NCBI GenBank assembly: GCA_001314625.1
Contig: LJSH01000001.1
Span: forward strand, 186,001-250,000
DNA length: 64,000 bases
Source of the DNA: Oceanicaulis sp. HLUCCA04
Lineage (GTDB): Bacteria > Pseudomonadota > Alphaproteobacteria > Caulobacterales > Maricaulaceae
Reading direction: 5' to 3'
In this document: piece by piece, positions 20,693 through 30,968 of the stretch
Numbering within the stretch: the stretch's first letter is position 1
Layout: each line of letters begins with the position of its first letter
Made by a program: the position numbers and the translations under genes
Notes under the pieces: model-generated
Databases searched by the model: none
The model's input: only the letters and a program-made list of their open reading frames with translations
Told to the model about the DNA's origin: nothing

Positions 20693-21583
20693 ATGGCCAG
20701 TTTTCAGGCCCAGCTTGAAGAATCTGCTGACCGCGTGACGGTGGCGCTCGATGCGTTGCTGGCCCGCGCAGATGGTCCCGAGGCGCGCCTGGCCTCGGCC
20801 ATGCGCTATGCGGCTCTCGGGCCGGGCAAGCGTATCCGGCCTTTCCTCACGCTGGCGGCAGGCCGGATGCTGGGCGCGGACGAGCGCGGTCTCTTGCGGG
20901 CGGGCTGCGCTATCGAGTGCATCCATGCCTATTCGCTGATCCATGACGATCTGCCCTGCATGGACGATGATAATGTGCGCCGGGGCCGCCCGACCGTGCA
21001 TATCGCCTATGACGAGGCGACGGCCGTCCTCGCAGGCGATGCCTTGCAGTCAGCGGCCTTCGAAATCATGTCGGGTACAGATACCCACCCCCATCCCAGT
21101 GTCCGTCTGGCGCTGGTGGAGGGTCTGGCGAAGGCATCCGGCGCGCGCGGCATGGCGGGCGGTCAGATGATCGACATGATGTCGCCGACGCGAGAGGGTG
21201 ATGATATCGGCGTGCTGACACGCCTGCACCGGATGAAAACCGGCGCGCTGATCAGCTTTTCGGTGGAAGCGGGCGCGGTGCTCGCCGAGGCGGGCAGTGA
21301 GGCGCGTCACGCGCTGGAAGGCTATGCTCACGATCTGGGCCTGATCTACCAGATTGTCGATGATCTGCTGGATGCAGAAGGTTTGCCGAATATCGCCGGA
21401 AAGGCCGTCAACAAGGATGCCCGTCAGGGAAAAACCACATTTGTCACGATTCTGGGGGTGGACGGCGCGCGCGAACGGGCGCGTCATCTCGCCGCTCAGG
21501 CCAAGGAATACCTCGCACTCTTCGGCAGTTCTGCCAATATTCTCAAGAGCTGCGTGGACTTCGTTCTGGAACGGCGGTCCTGA
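20693..21583 (+). CDS. ispA: Polyprenyl synthetase, probable farnesyl diphosphate synthase
   Basis: This 296-residue trans-isoprenyl diphosphate synthase condenses IPP with allylic diphosphates. The first Asp-rich motif is DDLPCMDDDNVRRGRPTVH and the second is YQIVDDLLDAEG. GPGKRIRPFLTLAAG, GGQMIDM and HRMKTGALI are also intact. A two-residue insertion in the first motif (DDxxxxD) and the length match short-chain bacterial FPP synthases. A GTG at 20678 opens the frame, but ATG 20693 gives the usual N-terminus. It precedes dxs by 60 bases, the classical isoprenoid precursor pair. Confidence 0.92.
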   Translation: MASFQAQLEESADRVTVALDALLARADGPEARLASAMRYAALGPGKRIRPFLTLAAGRMLGADERGLLRAGCAIECIHAYSLIHDDLPCMDDDNVRRGRPTVHIAYDEATAVLAGDALQSAAFEIMSGTDTHPHPSVRLALVEGLAKASGARGMAGGQMIDMMSPTREGDDIGVLTRLHRMKTGALISFSVEAGAVLAEAGSEARHALEGYAHDLGLIYQIVDDLLDAEGLPNIAGKAVNKDARQGKTTFVTILGVDGARERARHLAAQAKEYLALFGSSANILKSCVDFVLERRS

Positions 21584-21643
21584 CCGTCCGGCCTGAAACC
21601 CACACTAGCACCGGCACTGGCCGGACCGAAGACTGGAGCCATC

Positions 21644-23548
21644 ATGCCCGAAACGCCCAATCTGGACCGCATCGCCTCCCCGGCAGACCTCAAAGGGCTG
21701 GACATCGCGCAGTTGCGTGTTGTCGCCGATGAGCTGCGCGCGGAGACGATTGACGCGGTGTCGGTGACGGGTGGGCATCTGGGCGCGGGGCTGGGCGTGG
21801 TCGAGCTTACCGTCGCCCTGCACGCTGTATTTGATACGCCTGATGACGTGCTGATCTGGGATGTTGGCCACCAGTGTTACCCGCACAAGATACTCACCGG
21901 CCGGCGTGACCGTATCCGCACCTTGCGCCAGGGGGGCGGCCTGTCCGGCTTTACCAAGCGTTCGGAGAGCGAATACGATCCGTTCGGCGCGGCGCACGCC
22001 TCCACATCGATTTCGGCGGCCCTGGGTTTTTCGGTCGCCAGCGACCTCAAGGGGGAAGACCGTCACGTCGTTGCCGTCATCGGTGACGGGTCCATGTCGG
22101 CGGGCATGGCCTATGAAGCGATGAACAATGCCGGCGCGCTCGACAAGAATCTCATCGTCATCCTGAACGATAACGACATGTCCATCGCCCCGCCGGTCGG
22201 CGCGATGAGCCATTATTTCGCGCGTCTGGTCTCGTCGAAAGGCTATCGCTCGCTGCGCAAGATCGGCAAGGGCCTTGCCAAGGTGATCGGCGTGGAAGAG
22301 GCCGCGCGCCGGGCCGAGGAATATATGCGCGGCATGGCCGTCGGCGGCACCATGTTCGAGGAAATGGGTTTCCGCTATGTCGGACCGATTGACGGGCACG
22401 ACATGGCCCAGCTGGTCGCCGTTCTCAGGAATGTGCGCGACGGGCAGGAAGGCCCGGTGCTGATCCATGCCGTCACCCATAAAGGCCATGGCTATGCGCC
22501 CGCCGAAGCCGCTGCGGACAAGTATCATGGCGTCGCCAAGTTCAACGTCGTCACGGGTGAACAGGCCAAATCAAAGCCCGCCGCGCCCAGCTATACCGGC
22601 GTATTCGCGGACGCCCTGATCCGCGAAGCCGAAAGCGATCGGTCTATCGTCGCCATCACGGCGGCGATGCCCGGTGGAACCGGGCTCGACAAGTTTGCGC
22701 AGCGTTTTCCGGATCGCTGCTTTGATGTCGGCATTGCCGAACAGCACGCCGTCACTTTCGCTGCCGGCCTTGCCGCCGCTGGAATGCGGCCCTTCGCAGC
22801 GCTGTATTCCACCTTCCTGCAGCGCGCCTATGACAGTGTGGTCCACGATGTCGCGATCCAGAAACTGCCGGTGCGCTTTGCCATCGACCGCGCCGGTCTG
22901 GTCGGCGCAGACGGCTCGACACACGCGGGCAGTTTTGACCTGGGCTATCTGGGCATGTTGCCCGGCATGGTGATCATGGCGGCTGCCGATGAGGCCGAGC
23001 TGGTGCGCATGGTCAAGACCGCCACGCTGATCGATGATGGCCCCAGCGCCTTCCGCTATCCGCGCGGTGAGGGTACGGGCGTGGAGATTCCCGCCAACCC
23101 TGAGCCCCTCGAAATCGGCAAGGGCCGTATCTTGCGCGAGGGCAGCGCGGTGGCGATCCTGTCGCTGGGCACGCGGCTCGAAGAATCGCTCAAAGCCGCC
23201 GACCAGCTCGCCGCCCATGGCCTGTCGGCGACGGTTGCCGATGCCCGCTTTGCCAAACCGCTCGATGAGGAGCTCGTCCTGCGTCTGGCGCGCGAGCATG
23301 AAGTGCTGATCACCATCGAAGAAGGCGCACGCGGCGGGTTTGGTGCCTTTGTGCTGCACCTGCTGGCGGACAAGGGCGTGCTCGACCGGGGTCTGAAAAT
23401 CCGCACCATGACGCTGCCGGACGTGTTCCAGGAGCATGACAGCCCCGTGAAGCAGTATGACGAGGCGCGCCTGAATGCCCGCCACATCACCGCGACGGTG
23501 CTTGATGCGCTCGGCCGCGCCGAAGAGGCGGCCAAAGCGCTGGCGTGA
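21644..23548 (+). CDS. dxs: 1-deoxy-D-xylulose-5-phosphate synthase
   Basis: This 634-residue thiamine-diphosphate enzyme makes DXP from pyruvate and glyceraldehyde-3-phosphate, the entry to the MEP isoprenoid pathway. It shows [37 protein letters not shown] and the ThDP/Mg motif [17 protein letters not shown]. The catalytic Glu lies in [16 protein letters not shown] and the transketolase C-terminal domain in the last ~130 residues. ATG 21644. The LytTR gene starts 16 bases after its stop. Confidence 0.96.
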   Translation: MPETPNLDRIASPADLKGLDIAQLRVVADELRAETIDAVSVTGGHLGAGLGVVELTVALHAVFDTPDDVLIWDVGHQCYPHKILTGRRDRIRTLRQGGGLSGFTKRSESEYDPFGAAHASTSISAALGFSVASDLKGEDRHVVAVIGDGSMSAGMAYEAMNNAGALDKNLIVILNDNDMSIAPPVGAMSHYFARLVSSKGYRSLRKIGKGLAKVIGVEEAARRAEEYMRGMAVGGTMFEEMGFRYVGPIDGHDMAQLVAVLRNVRDGQEGPVLIHAVTHKGHGYAPAEAAADKYHGVAKFNVVTGEQAKSKPAAPSYTGVFADALIREAESDRSIVAITAAMPGGTGLDKFAQRFPDRCFDVGIAEQHAVTFAAGLAAAGMRPFAALYSTFLQRAYDSVVHDVAIQKLPVRFAIDRAGLVGADGSTHAGSFDLGYLGMLPGMVIMAAADEAELVRMVKTATLIDDGPSAFRYPRGEGTGVEIPANPEPLEIGKGRILREGSAVAILSLGTRLEESLKAADQLAAHGLSATVADARFAKPLDEELVLRLAREHEVLITIEEGARGGFGAFVLHLLADKGVLDRGLKIRTMTLPDVFQEHDSPVKQYDEARLNARHITATVLDALGRAEEAAKALA

Positions 23549-23564
23549 CAGGAAGGGGCGGGTC

Positions 23565-24389
23565 GTGCTGCCACGGCTAGCACTTGTGGTCGCCGGACTT
23601 TGGAAAAGCCGGCCCCGGCTCTGGCTGGCCGGGCTTTCATGGGTCGTGTTGCTGGCGGCCTATTTCCTGATCTTTCTGCTCACCCGTCCTGAGGATGCGC
23701 CGCGGCTGCTGTCGTCGGCTTTCTTCAACGCAAGCGTTTTCTGCCTTCTCGCCAGTGCCGTGCTGGCAGGCCTGCCGCGCCTTCTCGGCCTTCAGCCGGT
23801 CTTTATCCAGCTGCTGGTCCATATAGCGGCGGCGGTGCTGTTCTGCCTGCTTTGGTACCTTGGGGTGATCATCCTGCTGGGCTGGCGTGACGGCTCCCTC
23901 TCGACAGGCTTTATCGTCGAGCCATTTGGCAGCATAGCCTTTGCCTGGCAGATACTGCAGGGCCTTCTGGGCTATGCTGCGGTGGTCGCGGCCGGCTATG
24001 CGCTCCATTACCGGGACATGGCGCGCAGCCTCGCCAGCCAGAACGCCGCCAGACAGCCGGCCTTTTCGACACGCCTGATGGTGCGTGGGCCTGACGGGCT
24101 GGTTTCCCTGGCCGTGGCGGACGTCGTCAAGGTGACGGCGAGAGGCGATTATTGCGAGATCACGGTATCGCGCAGAAGCTTTTCTACCCGCAAAAGCCTG
24201 ACTGAAATCGCGTCCGGTCTCGATCCGAGCCAGTTTGTGCGCTTGCATCGCTCGGTTCTGGTCAATCTGGACGCTGTGATATCGGCTGAACCGGCGGGAG
24301 ATGGCAGGCTGACGGTGCACCTTCACAATGGTGACAGCGTCCCGACCAGCAAGGCGGGCGCGCGCCTGTTGCGCGAGTTATCGATCTAG
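23565..24389 (+). CDS. Membrane protein with LytTR DNA-binding domain
   Basis: This 274-residue protein has about four hydrophobic segments in the first ~150 residues (SWVVLLAAYFLIFLL, NASVFCLLASAVLAGLP, LLVHIAAAVLFCLLWYLG and the next helix). The LytTR domain follows with LVSLAVADVVKVTARGDYCE, RSFSTRKSLTEIASGL and FVRLHRSVLVNLDAV. This topology belongs to membrane-bound LytTR regulators that control DNA binding without a response-regulator partner. The preferred start is GTG 23565 after AGGAAGGGGCGGG, since the upstream frame lies inside dxs. The target genes are not known. It lies 16 bases after dxs. Confidence 0.82.
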   Translation: MLPRLALVVAGLWKSRPRLWLAGLSWVVLLAAYFLIFLLTRPEDAPRLLSSAFFNASVFCLLASAVLAGLPRLLGLQPVFIQLLVHIAAAVLFCLLWYLGVIILLGWRDGSLSTGFIVEPFGSIAFAWQILQGLLGYAAVVAAGYALHYRDMARSLASQNAARQPAFSTRLMVRGPDGLVSLAVADVVKVTARGDYCEITVSRRSFSTRKSLTEIASGLDPSQFVRLHRSVLVNLDAVISAEPAGDGRLTVHLHNGDSVPTSKAGARLLRELSI

Positions 24390-24513
24390 CGGGTTGTTCG
24401 ACCGCAACTAGCCGCCATTCATCTGCTGTTTTGTGCCATTCGCAGGATTTCCGCGGTGCCTCGACCCGGAGGCAATAGGCTGCGCACTCCAATCAACCTT
24501 TCCGGAGTTGCAG

Positions 24514-25851
24514 ATGTTGCTGAACACTCATGTCTACGTGCTTTTGGCGGTTATGACGCTGGCCGTATTGCCGGCTGAAACAACGCCCCGGATCAGCGGC
24601 ACCGGGGGAATCCGCGAGGGCGATGCACCGTGTCTGGTCATTTCGGGTGTCGCCCCGGGATCTGAGGTGGAACTCACCGCTACCCGCCGGGCACTCTATG
24701 GCCGTCCCGGCCTGATCGCCTCGCGTGCACGGTTCCGGGCCGATGCCCAGGGACAGGTTTTCCTGCATGCTGACGCGCCTCTGGAAGGCAGCTGGGATAG
24801 CGCGGACCCGTTCGCTTTGTTGTGGTCGATGACCCCGCAGGACGGATCTGACGGCATCGAATTGCCGGAACACGTGGTTTTGTTGCGCGCAGTGACTGGC
24901 GGCGCCACAGCAGAGGCGGTTCTGGATTTGCGCGCCGACCAACTGGAGGAGATCGCCGTACCCGAAGCCGGCCCCGGAGCCTTTCTGCTCCGCCCGTCCG
25001 CTGAAGGCCCCCATCCGGCCATCATCGTGCTGGGCGGCTCGGAAGGCGGGGACGTCACCGCCCGCCGCATCGGGCCCTTGTTGGCAAGCCGGGGCTTTGC
25101 AGTCCTCGGCGTGCCCTACTATGTCCCGGCGTGGATGGATTCAGGCCCTGGGCTTGCCGGGCTGCCCAATGCGTTTGTGAACATTCCGCTTGAGCGCGTC
25201 GAGACGGCTTTGCGCGTTCTTCAGGCGCGATCTGACATTCGTGCGGGCGCCATTGCCCTTTATGGGGTGTCCAAGGGTGCCGAGATGGCGCTGGCGGCGG
25301 CCAGCCGGATCGAGGGATTCGCAGCTATTGCCGCCATCGTCCCCAGCGATGTGGTGTGGGAGGGGTGGGGTGCTCGGGAGCCGGGCCGTACATCAGGCTT
25401 TTCGTGGCGCGGCGAGCCTCTGGACTTTGTACCCTATGCCGGCATGGATGAAGCCCTCGCGCGATTGGCTCGCGGGGAACCGGCTGTACTTCGTGTGCCG
25501 CACGACGAGGGGCGTGCGGCCAATCCGGAGCGTGTGAGCGCCGCCCGTATCGACGCCGCCGCAATCAGGCCACCGGTCTATCTGCTGGGCGGGGGCGAGG
25601 ACCGTCTGTGGGCGTCCGCAGACATGGCAAGGGCAATGGCAGACCAGCGTGCGCACGCGGGACTGGAAACCGAATTGCTGCTGTTTGAACAGGCAGGCCA
25701 TGCCATATCCGGGCCACCCACCGAGCCGGCTTCGCCAGCCGATACTGCGGCTCGTTCCGCCGCATTTCCCGCGCTCATCAGCTTTCTGCAACGCACGCTG
25801 ATGCTGGACAGTGACCCGGTCAGAACCCAGTGTCGTGTGGTTCAGCACTAG
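24514..25851 (+). CDS. Secreted acyl-CoA thioester hydrolase/BAAT-like alpha/beta hydrolase
   Basis: This 445-residue protein begins with a probable signal peptide (LLNTHVYVLLAVMTLAVLPA). An N-terminal beta-rich domain at about residues 30-145 resembles the thioesterase Ig-like domain. An alpha/beta hydrolase domain follows. The nucleophile is S253 in ALYGVSKGAEMA, the probable acid is D363 in GGGEDRLW and the histidine is H396 in EQAGHAISG. BAAT family members act on acyl-CoA or bile-acid conjugates, but a secreted version probably uses another ester. ATG 24514 follows GGAGTTGCAG and puts a proper signal peptide at the N-terminus. Confidence 0.8.
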   Translation: MLLNTHVYVLLAVMTLAVLPAETTPRISGTGGIREGDAPCLVISGVAPGSEVELTATRRALYGRPGLIASRARFRADAQGQVFLHADAPLEGSWDSADPFALLWSMTPQDGSDGIELPEHVVLLRAVTGGATAEAVLDLRADQLEEIAVPEAGPGAFLLRPSAEGPHPAIIVLGGSEGGDVTARRIGPLLASRGFAVLGVPYYVPAWMDSGPGLAGLPNAFVNIPLERVETALRVLQARSDIRAGAIALYGVSKGAEMALAAASRIEGFAAIAAIVPSDVVWEGWGAREPGRTSGFSWRGEPLDFVPYAGMDEALARLARGEPAVLRVPHDEGRAANPERVSAARIDAAAIRPPVYLLGGGEDRLWASADMARAMADQRAHAGLETELLLFEQAGHAISGPPTEPASPADTAARSAAFPALISFLQRTLMLDSDPVRTQCRVVQH

Positions 25852-25863
25852 CCACCAGGCCCC

Positions 25864-26319
25864 ATGCCCTTCGCAAAGCCCTCAAACACCATCCCTGAAG
25901 TCTCCGGCACAACCTATCCGGCCCCGCACGACAAGCCTATCCAGCGCCGGACCCGCCGCGCGCTCGGCGATGTATTCAGCCTGACGCAGTTCGGCGTCAA
26001 TCTGGTGCGGCTGGAGCCGGGTGTCTGGTCCTCGCAGCGCCACTGGCATGCCCATGAAGACGAGTTCGTCTACGTGCTCAGCGGGAATCCAACCCTTGTC
26101 ACCGATGCGGGCGAGGAGCGCCTGTCGCCGGATGATTGCGCGGGCTTTCCCGCCGGGGTGAAAGACGGGCATCATCTGAAGAACGACACTGGCGAGACCG
26201 TGGAGTTTCTCGTCGTCGGCAGCCGTGTGCCCGAGGACCATGGCGAATATTCTGATATCGACATGGTCTTCTTGCCTGGCCGGGCGGGCTATGCGCAGAA
26301 GGACGGAACGCCGCTTTAG
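25864..26319 (+). CDS. Cupin domain protein
   Basis: This 151-residue protein has a single cupin barrel. The first metal motif is SSQRHWHAHEDEFVYVLSG (HxHx3-4E) and the second is GFPAGVKDGHHLKN. The conserved histidines for divalent metal are present. Family members include sugar epimerases and oxygenases; the specific reaction is unknown. It starts 12 bases after the BAAT-like gene and is likely co-transcribed with it. Confidence 0.85.
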   Translation: MPFAKPSNTIPEVSGTTYPAPHDKPIQRRTRRALGDVFSLTQFGVNLVRLEPGVWSSQRHWHAHEDEFVYVLSGNPTLVTDAGEERLSPDDCAGFPAGVKDGHHLKNDTGETVEFLVVGSRVPEDHGEYSDIDMVFLPGRAGYAQKDGTPL

Positions 26320-26345
26320 TCCCGCAGCTTCTCCCTCACTTCGTC

Positions 26346-26424
26346 GTTCCCGTGCAGACGGGAACCCGGAGCCGCATTCAATGTCCTGGCGCTGTGATCT
26401 CTGGATCCCCGCCTGCGCGGGGAT
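26346..26424. repeat. Paired intergenic palindromes after the cupin gene
   Basis: Two perfect 8-bp hairpins lie here: 26346-26365 (GTTCCCGT, loop GCAG, ACGGGAAC) and 26405-26424 (ATCCCCGC, loop CTGC, GCGGGGAT). GATCTCTGG comes before the second and GACG follows it. The same layout, including GATCTCTGG, recurs at 37423-37500. They look like two inverted copies of a mobile-type extragenic element. Confidence 0.75.
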
Positions 26425-26452
26425 GACGCGGGAAAAAGGCCCTGAAGCAACG

Positions 26453-26490
26453 CAAAGAAAAACCCCCTTGGCCCGTCGGCCAGGGGGGTC
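26453..26490 (-). terminator. Terminator of cspA
   Basis: A 12-bp GC-rich stem (26462-26473 with 26478-26489, one G-T pair) has a CGTC loop. It is followed on the minus strand by a T-rich tail (TTTTTCTTT). It lies 55 bases downstream of the cspA stop. Confidence 0.8.
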
Positions 26491-26544
26491 TTCCATCTCA
26501 GCACCAGCGCAGCGAACCGCGCGGGCGTGATATCAATCTGTCAA

Positions 26545-26754
26545 TCAGGCCGATTGCAGGTTGGTCGCGGAGTATTTGCCGCTCTTGGCGTCGCGCGCTT
26601 CCTCATAGGAAATGCGCTGGCCTTCGTTGAGGGCGGCCATGCCCGCACGTTCAACAGCCGTCGCATGGACGAAAACGTCCTTGCTGCCGTCATCCGGCTG
26701 GATGAAGCCGTAGCCTTTGGTGGTGTTGAACCATTTTACAGTTCCCGTAGCCAT
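26545..26754 (-). CDS. cspA: Cold shock protein
   Basis: This 69-residue single cold-shock domain starts [20 protein letters not shown]. It contains the RNP-1 motif KGYGFI and the RNP-2 motif DVFVHATAV, the surface that binds single-stranded nucleic acid. Cold shock proteins act as RNA chaperones. An ATG at 26775 would add seven residues, but 26754 matches the family's usual start. The ~200-base region to tlyA is long enough for the structured leader these mRNAs often carry; no specific fold was worked out. It terminates in a strong hairpin downstream. Confidence 0.92.
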   Translation of the reverse strand: MATGTVKWFNTTKGYGFIQPDDGSKDVFVHATAVERAGMAALNEGQRISYEEARDAKSGKYSATNLQSA

Positions 26755-26966
26755 GGGAGTATTCCTTCGTAACAAGACATAACAAGGCGGCCTGCTTCAC
26801 AGGCGTGCCAGCGATATCGAAGAGAGGTAGAGGGAAGGGGGCACCCGAAAGTGCGTAACCTGATCGTCGGCCAAAATTCGATAGAGTTTGTATATCCCAC
26901 TTCACGCCTGAGCGCAAAGAAAATAAGCGGCGCTGCAATTCTTGGGATCGGGAAATGGAGTTTTGA

Positions 26967-27713
26967 TTGAAATATAACGTGCCAAAGCCCGCCAGGGCAG
27001 ACCTCTATCTTGTGACGCACGGTCACTTTGACACCCGCGCCCGCGCGCAGGCCGCTATTCGGGCGGGTCTGGTGACCGTGAACGGTGAGACGCTCACCAA
27101 GCCGTCGCAGACCATTCCCGCTGGCGCTGTGATAGAGGCGCAGGCCGAGCACCCCTTCGTCAGCCGTGCCGCGCTGAAACTCATCGCCGGTCTGGACGCG
27201 TTCGCTGTCACCCCGGACGGGCGCGTGTGTCTGGACATCGGCAGTTCGACCGGCGGGTTCAGCGAAGTGCTGCTGCAGCGCGGGGCCGCGCGGGTCTATG
27301 CCGTCGATGTGGGCCGTGATCAGCTTCATCCGTCCTTGCAGCGCCATCCGCGCCTGACCAGTCTTGAAGACACGGATGCGCGCCGTCTCGACGCGGTGCT
27401 CATCGCGGAATCACCCTCGCTCATTGTCTGCGATGCCAGCTTCATCGGACTGGCTAAGCTGCTGGGCGTGCCGCTGTCGCTCGCTGCGCCTGACGCGGAT
27501 TTGATCGCCCTGTTCAAGCCGCAGTTCGAAGTGGGGCGCGCCCATATCGGCAAGGGCGGCATTGTCAGTGACGAGGAGGCTGTCCGCGCGGCGCTGGACG
27601 CCTTTGTCAATTGGCTGGCAGGGCAGGGGTGGCCGGTGGCCGGCACGCTGCCCAGCCCGATTGCCGGCGGTGATGGAAACCGCGAAATCCTGCTTCATGC
27701 CCGGCGCTGCTAA
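26967..27713 (+). CDS. tlyA: TlyA family rRNA 2'-O-methyltransferase
   Basis: This 248-residue protein has an N-terminal S4 RNA-binding domain (ADLYLVTHGHFDTRARAQAA) and a C-terminal FtsJ-type methyltransferase domain. The SAM site is CLDIGSSTGGFSEVLLQRGA, followed by YAVDVGRDQLH. TlyA of mycobacteria methylates 16S and 23S rRNA and affects capreomycin susceptibility; older annotations call it haemolysin. The start is a TTG at 26967 supported by GGAG six bases upstream; a GTG at 26979 is an alternative. It diverges from cspA and precedes the mrp operon. Confidence 0.9.
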   Translation: MKYNVPKPARADLYLVTHGHFDTRARAQAAIRAGLVTVNGETLTKPSQTIPAGAVIEAQAEHPFVSRAALKLIAGLDAFAVTPDGRVCLDIGSSTGGFSEVLLQRGAARVYAVDVGRDQLHPSLQRHPRLTSLEDTDARRLDAVLIAESPSLIVCDASFIGLAKLLGVPLSLAAPDADLIALFKPQFEVGRAHIGKGGIVSDEEAVRAALDAFVNWLAGQGWPVAGTLPSPIAGGDGNREILLHARRC

Positions 27714-27821
27714 AGCCCCACACCCGGCGTGGTTCTAACAATAGCCATTGACGCTGCGCCGGGATATTTGCTTAACACCCCTTCCTGCCTTGAATGCCTT
27801 TCCCTTACCGCCGGAGGCCCG

Positions 27822-30134
27822 ATGTCGCCTGTCTGGTTTGTCATTATCGCGGGCGCGAGTGCGCTGCTTGCTGCGCCGGTCACGCGTGTAACCGGGCGGT
27901 TTGCCGGTCCGCTGCTGGCGCTGGTGCCGGCCTTCCTGTTCGTATCGCTGCTATTGCAGTTGCCTGACCTGCCCGGCGGCGTGGCCATCCTGCAGACGAT
28001 AGACTGGGTTCCGGCCTATGGCGTGTCGCTGGGCTTCCGGCTGGACGGGTTTTCGCTTCTGTTCTCGCTCCTGATCACCGGCATCGGCACGCTGGTCGTG
28101 ATCTATGCGGGCAGCTATTTCAGCGATGATGCGAAGGATCGCGGCCGCTTTCTGGGCTTCATCCTGTTGTTCATGACGGCCATGCTCGGCACGGTGCTGG
28201 CCGATGATCTGATCATGCTGTTCATCTTCTGGGAGATGACCAGCCTGGTGTCTTTCTTCCTGATCGGCTTCAAGCACGAGGATGCAGCCGCGCGCAAAGC
28301 TGCGCTGCAATCGCTGGTGGTCACGGCCGGTGGCGGCCTTGCCCTGCTGGGCGGCATCATCATTCTGGGGCTGACGGCTGGTACGTTCTCGCTTACCGAG
28401 ATTACCGCCCAGGCGCCGCAGATCGCCACTTCACCGGCCTTCCCGGCGATTATCGTGCTGGTGCTGATCGGCGCGTTCACCAAGTCCGCGCAGTTCCCGT
28501 TCCATTTCTGGCTGCCCAATGCGATGGCCGCGCCGACACCGGCCAGCGCCTATCTGCACTCGGCCACCATGGTGAAGCTGGGTGTCTATCTGCTGGCCCG
28601 CTTTGATACCGGATTTGGCGAGTATGTGATCTTCTATGGTCCGCTGATGATCTTTGGCGGGATCACCATGTTGATCTCCGCCTATGCCGTCATGCGCTCG
28701 ACCGGCTTCAAGGCAGTGCTCGCCTGGTCGACTGTGTGCTCGCTCTCAACCCTTGTCCTTCTGGTCGGTGTGCCGGGCGAGGCGGGTGTGAAGGCCACAA
28801 TCGGCTTTCTGGTCGCCCATGCGCTTTACAAGGCGGCGCTGTTCTTTACGGCGGGGCAGGTCATCCATGCCACGCACCAGTACGAGCTGGCCCGCCTTGG
28901 CGGACTGCGTTTCAAACTGCCGATCACCGCGATTGCCAGCCTGCTGGCGGCGGTGTCGATGGCGGGTGTGCCCTTCTTCCTGGGCTACAAGGCCAAGGAC
29001 CTGTTTCTGACGGCAACGCTTGGCGGCGGGGAATGGGCGGTCTGGCTGACGTTTACGGCGCTGGCGAGCTCTGCGGTCATGACGGCAGTTGCCGGACTGG
29101 CAGCCTTGCGTCCCTTCTTCATCAAGCCGCCGTATGGCGAGGTGAAGCTCTATCAGGGCGAATATTACGGCATGGCCTTGCCGCCTCTGGCCCTTGGGCT
29201 TCTGGGGCTCGCCATCGGTGTGATCCCTGCGCTGTTCTGGGACAGCATCCTGACGCCCGCGATCAGCGCTCTGCATGGCGGTCAGGTATCGCTCTCGGTA
29301 TATGCGATGCCAAGTCTCGGGCCGAAATTCCTGTTTACCATCGGCCTTCTGCTGGCCGGCGCCGGTCTGGTATGGCTCTGGCTGCGGCTCTACCGCGATC
29401 CTGACAAGGTCAAGGCAAATGTCGTTTTTGCCGATCTTGGCTATGGCGCGGTGATGGGCTGGCTGGAGCGGGCCGGACAGATCATTGCGCGGGCGCTGCA
29501 AACCCTGTCCTTGCGGGTCTACATCGCCATCACGCTGGGTGTGTCGACCGCCTCACTCCTGCTGGCGGTGTCCGGCTTTGATCCTGGCATGATAACAGCC
29601 GCCGCGGCTGAGCCCTTGCGCCCCTACATGGTGGTGGTGCTCATACTCACCCTGATCGGTGCCGCCGTGGCCGCCTTCGCGCGCTCGGTGCTGATCTCGA
29701 TCCTGGGTGTTGGCATAGTCGGCTACACGATCGCGGTGGTCTTCCTGATGAATGGCGCGCCGGATGTCGCCTTTACCCAGTTTACCGTGGAGACCTTGTC
29801 GATCGTCATCCTGCTGGCCGTGCTGCTGCGCCTGTCGCTGGCACCGTCGCCGCAGGCATCGCTTCTCAAACGGCCGCTGGCCCTGACGATTTCGCTCGGC
29901 TTCGGTGTGGCCTGCGGTCTGGGCGTGCTGGCCATGAGCGTGCTGCCCTTCGACGCCCGCCTGTCGGACTTCTTCGGCGAGGCGAGCTATGTCGAGGCGC
30001 AAGGGCGCAACGTGGTCAATGTGATCCTCGTTGATTTCCGGGCACTCGATACGCTGGGCGAGATTTCTGTCGTGGCGTTTGCCACGCTATGCGTCTGGGC
30101 GCTTCTGCGCCGCCGCTTGAAGACGGAGGGCTAA
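27822..30134 (+). CDS. mrpA: Na+/H+ antiporter subunit A (MrpA)
   Basis: This 770-residue polytopic protein is related to NuoL, with the proton-channel block [20 protein letters not shown] and [33 protein letters not shown]. The C-terminal ~170 residues carry the DUF4040 and MbhE-like helices ([20 protein letters not shown] and [20 protein letters not shown]). MrpA is the largest subunit of the seven-gene Na+/H+ antiporter. ATG 27822 has a GGAGG site and is preferred over the upstream frame opening at 27729. It starts 108 bases after tlyA. Confidence 0.93.
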   Translation: MSPVWFVIIAGASALLAAPVTRVTGRFAGPLLALVPAFLFVSLLLQLPDLPGGVAILQTIDWVPAYGVSLGFRLDGFSLLFSLLITGIGTLVVIYAGSYFSDDAKDRGRFLGFILLFMTAMLGTVLADDLIMLFIFWEMTSLVSFFLIGFKHEDAAARKAALQSLVVTAGGGLALLGGIIILGLTAGTFSLTEITAQAPQIATSPAFPAIIVLVLIGAFTKSAQFPFHFWLPNAMAAPTPASAYLHSATMVKLGVYLLARFDTGFGEYVIFYGPLMIFGGITMLISAYAVMRSTGFKAVLAWSTVCSLSTLVLLVGVPGEAGVKATIGFLVAHALYKAALFFTAGQVIHATHQYELARLGGLRFKLPITAIASLLAAVSMAGVPFFLGYKAKDLFLTATLGGGEWAVWLTFTALASSAVMTAVAGLAALRPFFIKPPYGEVKLYQGEYYGMALPPLALGLLGLAIGVIPALFWDSILTPAISALHGGQVSLSVYAMPSLGPKFLFTIGLLLAGAGLVWLWLRLYRDPDKVKANVVFADLGYGAVMGWLERAGQIIARALQTLSLRVYIAITLGVSTASLLLAVSGFDPGMITAAAAEPLRPYMVVVLILTLIGAAVAAFARSVLISILGVGIVGYTIAVVFLMNGAPDVAFTQFTVETLSIVILLAVLLRLSLAPSPQASLLKRPLALTISLGFGVACGLGVLAMSVLPFDARLSDFFGEASYVEAQGRNVVNVILVDFRALDTLGEISVVAFATLCVWALLRRRLKTEG

Positions 30135-30138
30135 GGCG

Positions 30139-30573
30139 ATGCAATCTGTCATCTTCAACGCGCTGGCGCGGCTTTTCTTCGTGGCCATGCTCATCTTCTC
30201 GGTCTTCATCCTGCTGCGCGGGCATGACGAGCCCGGCGGAGGCTTTATCGGCGGACTGGCAGCGGCAGCGGCCTACACGGTCATCACGCTGGCTTTCGGC
30301 GCCGACAAGGCCGAGCGCTGGCTGATCGTGCATCCAGTCGTGCTGATGGGCGTCGGGCTGTTCTGCGCCATCCTGTCCGGCCTGCCGCCCCTGATCGGGG
30401 ATTTTGGCGGCTTCCTCTATCATTTGTGGTTTGACGACAATATCGGCCCCATACGCCTGAAAGTCGGCACCACGCTGCTGTTTGATCTGGGCGTGTATTT
30501 CGTCGTGGTCGGCGGTGTGCTCGCGATCCTGTTTCGCATGTACGAAACCGGCACCGAGGAGGCGAGCGAATGA
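30139..30573 (+). CDS. mrpB: Na+/H+ antiporter subunit B (MrpB)
   Basis: This 144-residue membrane protein is recognised by [22 protein letters not shown], the family signature, and four hydrophobic segments. The GHDEPGGGF motif is the diagnostic block of the MnhB family. It starts 5 bases after mrpA and its stop overlaps mrpC in ATGA. As a separate subunit it confirms that mrpA is not fused to a full B subunit. Confidence 0.93.
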   Translation: MQSVIFNALARLFFVAMLIFSVFILLRGHDEPGGGFIGGLAAAAAYTVITLAFGADKAERWLIVHPVVLMGVGLFCAILSGLPPLIGDFGGFLYHLWFDDNIGPIRLKVGTTLLFDLGVYFVVVGGVLAILFRMYETGTEEASE

Positions 30574-30968
30574 CGCTTCTTTACGCGATTGCTGTGGCTG
30601 CCGTGATGGCGGCGGGCGTCTTCTTGATGTTTGACCGCAACGTGATCCGCATCGTGCTCGGCACGGCGCTGATCGCTACGGGCGTGAACCTGATCATCTT
30701 TCTGGCCGGACGCCTTGGCCCGACCGACCCTGCCATTATCGGGGCTGGCAGCTATACCCTTCAGGACGGCGCGGCCAATCCTCTGCCGCAGGCACTGGTG
30801 CTGACGGCCATTGTTATCGGTTTCGCGCTGCTGGCGCTGGCTACCATCGTGGCCTATGAGGCAACGCGCCATCTGGGCACGGTGAATGCCGATGACATGA
30901 ACGCCGCACGCGATGACGGTGATCCGTTCGGTCCTGAATCCGGCGAGGGGAGCTCGGCAAGCCGATGA
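30570..30968 (+). CDS. mrpC: Na+/H+ antiporter subunit C (MrpC)
   Basis: This 132-residue NuoK-like three-helix subunit contains [20 protein letters not shown] and [20 protein letters not shown]. The last ~25 residues form a short charged cytoplasmic tail. Its start and stop overlap the flanking genes by 4 nt (ATGA at both ends), so it is tightly coupled in the operon. Confidence 0.93.
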   Translation: MTLLYAIAVAAVMAAGVFLMFDRNVIRIVLGTALIATGVNLIIFLAGRLGPTDPAIIGAGSYTLQDGAANPLPQALVLTAIVIGFALLALATIVAYEATRHLGTVNADDMNAARDDGDPFGPESGEGSSASR

